Source of the DNA: Dehalococcoidia bacterium
GTDB lineage: Bacteria > Chloroflexota > Dehalococcoidia > GIF9 > AB-539-J10
DNA: 8,741 nucleotides
Assembly: GCA_018399375.1 (NCBI GenBank)
Contig: JAGYOV010000029.1
Span: 1 to 8,741, forward strand
Direction of reading: 5' to 3'
Position numbers and translations under genes: made by a program. Positions 5,494 through 8,741 of the stretch are shown piece by piece. Below the pieces are notes generated by a model. The model ran no database searches, was not told the DNA's origin, and saw nothing but the letters and a program-made list of their open reading frames with translations. How positions within the stretch are numbered: the first letter of the stretch is position 1; every line of letters starts with the position of its first letter.

Positions 5494-6732
5494 ATGGCTA
5501 AGATATATTTCGTAGATGTTACCAACCGTGATGGCGTTCAGACAGCTCGTCTTGGCCTGTCCAAGCTGGAAAAAACTATGCTGAATATGTATTTGGATGA
5601 AATGGGCATATTTCAGTCCGAGTTTGGTTTCCCCACGACGAAGCATGAGTCTACTTATATGCAGGCAAATTTGGAATTGGTGAGGATGGGGGTGTTGCGG
5701 AAAATTCGCTTGGGGGGATGGATAAGAGCTACAGTAAATGATGTGGAACTGGCCTTTGAGCTAGTCCCTGATATAAAACACCTTAGCCTATCCATTTCAA
5801 CGTCGGACCAGATGATCTATGGAAAGTTTGCTGGATCAAAAACCAGGGATGACATATTGGCGAGCATGGTTGATGCTATCGAAGCTGCTCGAGCGCATGG
5901 TGCTGAGAGCATATGCGTAAATGCTGAAGATGCATCCAGAACGGATGTGGATTTTCTAATAAAATTTGCCTTGCAAGGGAAAGAGCATGGGGCCGATAGA
6001 TTTCGCTATTGTGATACGCTGGGATATGATAATCCCTTTACGATTTATGAAACCGTTAAGATATTGGGAGAGAATGTAAACATGCCTCTTGAAATGCACT
6101 GCCATGGTGATCTGGGAATGGCTGAAGCCAATTCGCTCGCTGGTGCCAAGGGTGCTATAGATTCGGGGCAGGATGTTTATATCAATACCACGGTAAATGG
6201 AATAGGTGAAAGGGCTGGCAATGCTGACTTGGTGACAGTTATTTTGGCAGTTACCAAATCCAGGGGATTTGCGGATAAATATAAATTGGGACAACCAATT
6301 GATTTGACCCAATCATGGAAGATTGCGAAGTTTGCCAGTTATGCCTTTGGAGTGCCCATCCCAGTGAATCAGCCTGGTGTAGGGGCCAATGCCTTTGCTC
6401 ATGCCTCTGGCATCCATGCTGATGGAGTGTTGAAGGATCCTCAAAACTATGAACTATATAATTATGATGAGTTGGGGAGAGGTGAGCCGGAATTAGTAGA
6501 GACGGGGAGTAAAATATGCTCAGGGGAATACAGTGGTATAGCCGGCTTCAAGCATATAATGGGCAAAATGGAAGTGACATTCGCCGATGCAGAGGAGGCC
6601 AGACGATTGTTGGAGCTGGTAAGGTATGCCAACGTTGAAGCCCAGAAACCCCTTGTAGAAGATGAACTGCTGTTTATTGCTAAATATCCTCAGATAGCCA
6701 AGGAAATACTGACCTTGAAGCCCTTGGAGTAG
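5494..6732 (+). CDS. Re-citrate synthase / homocitrate synthase family protein
   Basis: This 412-residue protein belongs to the DRE-TIM acyltransferase (LeuA/NifV/homocitrate synthase) family, which condenses acetyl-CoA with a 2-oxo acid. The TIM barrel opens with DVTNRDGVQ (8-16), carrying the catalytic Arg12 and metal-binding Asp13. AEDASRTD (144-151) and the metal ligands His202 and His204 in MHCHGDLGMAEAN follow. NTTVNGIGERAGN (231-243) and SGIHADG (305-311) complete the core. There is no room for the C-terminal leucine-binding domain of LeuA, which argues against a standard isopropylmalate synthase. The NRDGVQTARLGL opening and the LDEMGIFQSEFGFP segment resemble, from memory, the Re-citrate synthases of anaerobes such as Dehalococcoides and Clostridium kluyveri. 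That reading would give citrate from oxaloacetate, feeding 2-oxoglutarate and glutamate. Homocitrate or citramalate synthase remains possible. The family is certain; the substrate is not. It is divergent from argC and followed by a 93-base gap. Confidence 0.9.
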   Translation: MAKIYFVDVTNRDGVQTARLGLSKLEKTMLNMYLDEMGIFQSEFGFPTTKHESTYMQANLELVRMGVLRKIRLGGWIRATVNDVELAFELVPDIKHLSLSISTSDQMIYGKFAGSKTRDDILASMVDAIEAARAHGAESICVNAEDASRTDVDFLIKFALQGKEHGADRFRYCDTLGYDNPFTIYETVKILGENVNMPLEMHCHGDLGMAEANSLAGAKGAIDSGQDVYINTTVNGIGERAGNADLVTVILAVTKSRGFADKYKLGQPIDLTQSWKIAKFASYAFGVPIPVNQPGVGANAFAHASGIHADGVLKDPQNYELYNYDELGRGEPELVETGSKICSGEYSGIAGFKHIMGKMEVTFADAEEARRLLELVRYANVEAQKPLVEDELLFIAKYPQIAKEILTLKPLE

Positions 6733-6782
6733 AGATTCTCCTGCTATTTCCTCTGGGGATGCATGGTGTCGCGTGTTTACGA

Positions 6783-6812
6783 TTGACAATTCATATTTGC
6801 AGTTGTTAACAT
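6783..6812 (+). promoter_or_regulatory. Promoter of the prenyl synthase gene, very short leader
   Basis: A perfect -35 TTGACA (6783-6788) is followed after 18 bases by TAACAT (6807-6812), which carries a TG extension at 6804-6805. Transcription would start near 6819, leaving about seven leader bases before the ATG at 6826. An imperfect inverted repeat, TTGACAA (6783-6789) and TTGTTAA (6803-6809), matches at 6 of 7 positions. Its arms lie 20 bp apart, about two helix turns, on the -35 and -10 boxes, so it could be an operator. Confidence 0.6.
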
Positions 6813-6825
6813 AAAGTTCTCCTCC

Positions 6826-7863
6826 ATGAATAGAAATCGTAAGCTGTCTGAACTGTCTGAATTATACCGCGAGAGTGTCCTGATTGAGTTGAGAGAGATC
6901 ATCAGCGAGAGCCCTGAACATCTCCGTGGTGTTTTGCTTTATCACATGGGATGGCAGAATGAGAAAGGTGCTCCCTCCCGTGAAAAGACGGGGAAGTTCC
7001 TCCGATCCAGCCTCTGCCTTCTTAGTTGTCGCGCGGTAGGGGGTGATCCAACTCGCATATTACCAGCAGCGGCGACACTGGAGCTCATCCATAATTTCTC
7101 TCTGATTCATGATGATATTCAGGATGCTAGCCCTGAGCGACATGGGCGACCCACGGTGTGGAAGATCTGGGGACAATCGCAGGCCATAAATGCTGGAGAT
7201 GTAATGTTTGCATTGGCTATTCTATCTTCACTCAGGTTAAGGGAAAATGGCATAAGTGATGAAGCTGTTTTGTACTCTTTCCGCCTCTTAAGCGAGACAT
7301 GTCTGGAGCTTTGTGAGGGGCAATTTCTGGATATTGAATATGAAAACAAGATGGGGGCTAGTATTGATAACTACCTTGAAATGATAAGGAAAAAGACAGC
7401 GGCTCTTATAGCAGCTTCCGTTTCTCTGGGGGCATACTTGGGGGGAGGAGATGGGGCGAAGGTTGTGCATCTTGCCCAATTTGGAGAAAAGCTGGGCATG
7501 GCCTACCAAATTCACGATGATATATTGGGAATATGGGGTTCTCAGGAAGAGATGGGAAAATCTGCGCGGGGAGATATCCAGCAGAGGAAAAAAACTCTAC
7601 CGGTGCTTTATGGGCTTGAAAACAGCAAAGGTGGCGATAGATTAAAGCTCGAGAGTTTGTATTCACAAGGGAATATAGATGCTGGAGATGTATTGACGGT
7701 AATGAATATACTGGCTGATGCTGGAGCCAAAGATTATGCACATAATCTGGCCGGAGAATATTATGAGCAAGCTTTACAGCATCTATATGCCAGTGAAATT
7801 GATGATGAGTCTCTAGTTTCTTTAAAGGAAATCGTATGTTTTCTGATGGATAGGAACTACTGA
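6826..7863 (+). CDS. Short-chain polyprenyl diphosphate synthase (probably GGPP or FPP synthase)
   Basis: This trans-prenyltransferase adds isopentenyl diphosphate units to an allylic diphosphate to make linear isoprenoid precursors. The 345-residue protein has KFLR (57-60) in place of the usual GKRLRP element. The first Asp-rich motif is DDIQD (96-100) with no two-residue insertion, followed by SPERHGRPTVW. KKTAALIAASV (189-199) precedes the second motif, YQIHDDILGIWG (227-238), whose last Asp is Gly235 (DDxxG). The downstream GDIQQRKKTLPV (249-260) resembles actinobacterial and archaeal enzymes. Phe91, five residues before the first motif, is the position that limits chain length in type I GGPP and FPP synthases, so a C20 or C15 product is likely. 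This is inference. The ATG at 6826 has no SD; the bases before it read CCTCC, the opposite of a binding site. A strong promoter lies directly upstream. No terminator is clear after the stop. Confidence 0.92.
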   Translation: MNRNRKLSELSELYRESVLIELREIISESPEHLRGVLLYHMGWQNEKGAPSREKTGKFLRSSLCLLSCRAVGGDPTRILPAAATLELIHNFSLIHDDIQDASPERHGRPTVWKIWGQSQAINAGDVMFALAILSSLRLRENGISDEAVLYSFRLLSETCLELCEGQFLDIEYENKMGASIDNYLEMIRKKTAALIAASVSLGAYLGGGDGAKVVHLAQFGEKLGMAYQIHDDILGIWGSQEEMGKSARGDIQQRKKTLPVLYGLENSKGGDRLKLESLYSQGNIDAGDVLTVMNILADAGAKDYAHNLAGEYYEQALQHLYASEIDDESLVSLKEIVCFLMDRNY

Positions 7864-8048
7864 GGCAGCAATTATTTTTTAGATGGCGTGTACGATTACA
7901 AGGAGAGATGTTTCTTACTTTATGCCTTGCTGCTGATATTCAAGGAGATGCTTCTGGAGTTTGATGAAGCGTGTTCAGTTAATTGTTACCTGTTATCCCG
8001 TTTGAGTACTGGTATGCTCCAGTAAGGCCAGGTGAGAACAACCGTATA
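7864..8048. other. Intergenic region before miaA, no gene seen
   Basis: This 185-base gap contains no convincing gene. Two SD-like runs are each followed by ATG (near 7908 and 7947), but they open only 18- and 25-codon frames with no recognisable content. A run of six T at 7875-7880 has no stem before it, so it is not a clear terminator. GCGTGTACGATTACAA (7886-7901) is an imperfect copy of the sequence at 6771-6789. A 6-bp hairpin lies at 8007-8024. No strong miaA promoter was found. Confidence 0.5.
8007..8024 (+). other. Small inverted repeat upstream of miaA
   Basis: TACTGG (8007-8012) and CCAGTA (8019-8024) form a perfect 6-bp stem with a six-base loop, ending 24 bases before the miaA ATG. 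No T-run follows, so it is not an intrinsic terminator. The loop reads TATGCT and is preceded by TGG, so it could instead be a weak extended -10. Its role is unknown. Confidence 0.3.
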
Positions 8049-8741
8049 ATGAAACGCCTTATTGCAGTTGTTGGCCCCACAGCTGTAGGGAAAAGCCGTC
8101 TAGCTCTCAGCCTAGCTGGGCATATTGGAGGTGAGATAATAAATGCCGATAGTCGGCAGGTGTATCGGTATATGGATATTGGCACAGGTAAGCCCACTCA
8201 TGTTGAGCGACAAAGCTTTCCCCATCACCTAATTGATGTAGTAAATCCCAACGAAGATTTTAGTTTGGCTCTCTATTTGCGAATGGCATCTGATGCGATA
8301 GAATCTGTGCATCGAAGGGGAAGACTGCCGTTGCTCGTAGGAGGTAGCGGGCTCTACGTTTGGTCTCTTTTGGAAGGGTGGAAGATCCCTTCAGTGGCTC
8401 CAAATGATGAGTTGCGGCGGGAAATGGAAGAAAGGGCGGAAAGAGAAGGAGGTATTGTGCTTTACCGCGAGTTACAGGCTATTAATCCTGCGGTTGCGAG
8501 TAAAATTCATCCTCATAACGTGCGCCGCGTCATAAGATCTCTGGAAATATATCGCGAGAAAGGGGAGTTTGCCTTGCCTCTGCGAGATAAAAAGCCGCCA
8601 GAGTTTTCTGTGCTCGTTATTGGTCTAACCATGGACAGGAGTGAACTTTATGGAGAGATTGACCGGCGCGTTGATAAAATGGTACAAATGGGGTTGGTGT
8701 GCGCTTGCGTGGTCACCTGGCACAGCACGTCCGATCTCACC
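8049..8741 (+). CDS. miaA: tRNA dimethylallyltransferase, 3'-truncated by the window
   Basis: MiaA transfers a dimethylallyl group to A37 next to the anticodon of tRNAs reading codons that begin with U. The visible 231 residues cover roughly the first three quarters of the family. The P-loop GPTAVGKS (9-16) is followed by the DSRQVY signature with Asp34, Ser35 and Arg36. DIGTGKPT (43-50), GGSGLY (98-103) and HPHNVRRVIRSLEIY (154-168) are all typical. The ATG at 8049 follows AGGTGAG (8030-8036) at 12 bases, somewhat long but the best start, and it places the P-loop at the usual distance. After RRVDKMVQMGLV (206-217) the family usually continues EVxxLLxxG; here it reads CACVVTWHSTS, and composition jumps to about two-thirds G+C. 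A frameshift, sequencing error or chimeric end near 8699 is likely. The preceding synthase uses dimethylallyl-derived substrates, a loose metabolic link to MiaA. Confidence 0.93.
   Translation, partial: MKRLIAVVGPTAVGKSRLALSLAGHIGGEIINADSRQVYRYMDIGTGKPTHVERQSFPHHLIDVVNPNEDFSLALYLRMASDAIESVHRRGRLPLLVGGSGLYVWSLLEGWKIPSVAPNDELRREMEERAEREGGIVLYRELQAINPAVASKIHPHNVRRVIRSLEIYREKGEFALPLRDKKPPEFSVLVIGLTMDRSELYGEIDRRVDKMVQMGLVCACVVTWHSTSDLT

Noticed and set aside
6722..6760. Possible terminator after the citrate synthase-like gene (GGAG/CTCC)
   Set aside because: The stem is only four base pairs with an eight-base loop and no T-tract.
7864..7884. T-run after the prenyl synthase stop as a terminator
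   Set aside because: No GC-rich stem precedes the six T residues.
7908..8024. Two micro-frames of 18 and 25 codons with SD-like sequences before miaA
   Set aside because: SD spacing is poor, they are very short and have no recognisable content; not supportable as genes.
1..8741. Mobile island or phage remnant suggested by the tyrosine recombinase and the tRNA gene
   Set aside because: The tRNA is intact, the recombinase gene is not next to it, no direct repeat of the tRNA 3' end is seen, and the surrounding genes are housekeeping genes of uniform composition.
1..8741. CRISPR array, riboswitch or T-box
   Set aside because: No regularly spaced repeats are present, and all intergenic gaps are too short or lack the conserved elements.

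Overview
The window (about 45% G+C) reads as ordinary bacterial chromosome. It holds eight protein genes, the last cut by the window end, and one tRNA gene, packed tightly on both strands. No phage, insertion sequence, CRISPR array or plasmid feature is visible. The gene content suggests an anaerobic Chloroflexota-type bacterium, perhaps Dehalococcoidia. The main pointers are a LeuA/NifV-type synthase that looks like a Re-citrate synthase and a prenyl synthase with a DDILGIWG second motif. This placement is inference; no marker gene in the window settles it.

Layout. (1) 29-1840, minus: uvrC, the nucleotide excision repair nuclease. (2) 1841-1920: a compact divergent promoter region with a TG-extended TACAAT -10 box on each strand, each placed 8-9 bases before a start codon, so both mRNAs are probably leaderless. 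(3) 1921-4305, plus: a likely four-gene operon of a Xer-like tyrosine recombinase with two altered catalytic positions, a small C-terminally anchored membrane protein, a protein-L-isoaspartate O-methyltransferase and a nitroreductase. Its internal genes have good Shine-Dalgarno (SD) sequences. (4) 4279-5390, minus: argC, followed 12 bases later by tRNA-Glu(UUC). The 3' end of the tRNA gene overlaps the 3' end of the nitroreductase gene on the opposite strand. (5) 5391-5493: a second divergent promoter region with an imperfect palindrome. (6) 5494-6732, plus: the Re-citrate/homocitrate synthase-family gene. (7) 6826-7863, plus: a short-chain polyprenyl diphosphate synthase with its own strong promoter. 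(8) 8049-8741, plus: the 5' part of miaA, whose last ~40 bases change abruptly in composition.

How the genes may work together. The central block is glutamate-centred: citrate synthesis feeds 2-oxoglutarate and glutamate, ArgC acts on a glutamate derivative in arginine synthesis, and tRNA-Glu carries glutamate to protein synthesis. The divergent argC/citrate synthase promoters could share one regulator at the palindrome. The remaining genes are housekeeping functions: DNA repair, recombination, protein repair, isoprenoid synthesis and tRNA modification. I see no clearly new multi-gene system. The best leads are the leaderless-looking promoters, the altered recombinase active site, the nitroreductase/tRNA overlap, the shared palindrome, and the break at the end of miaA.
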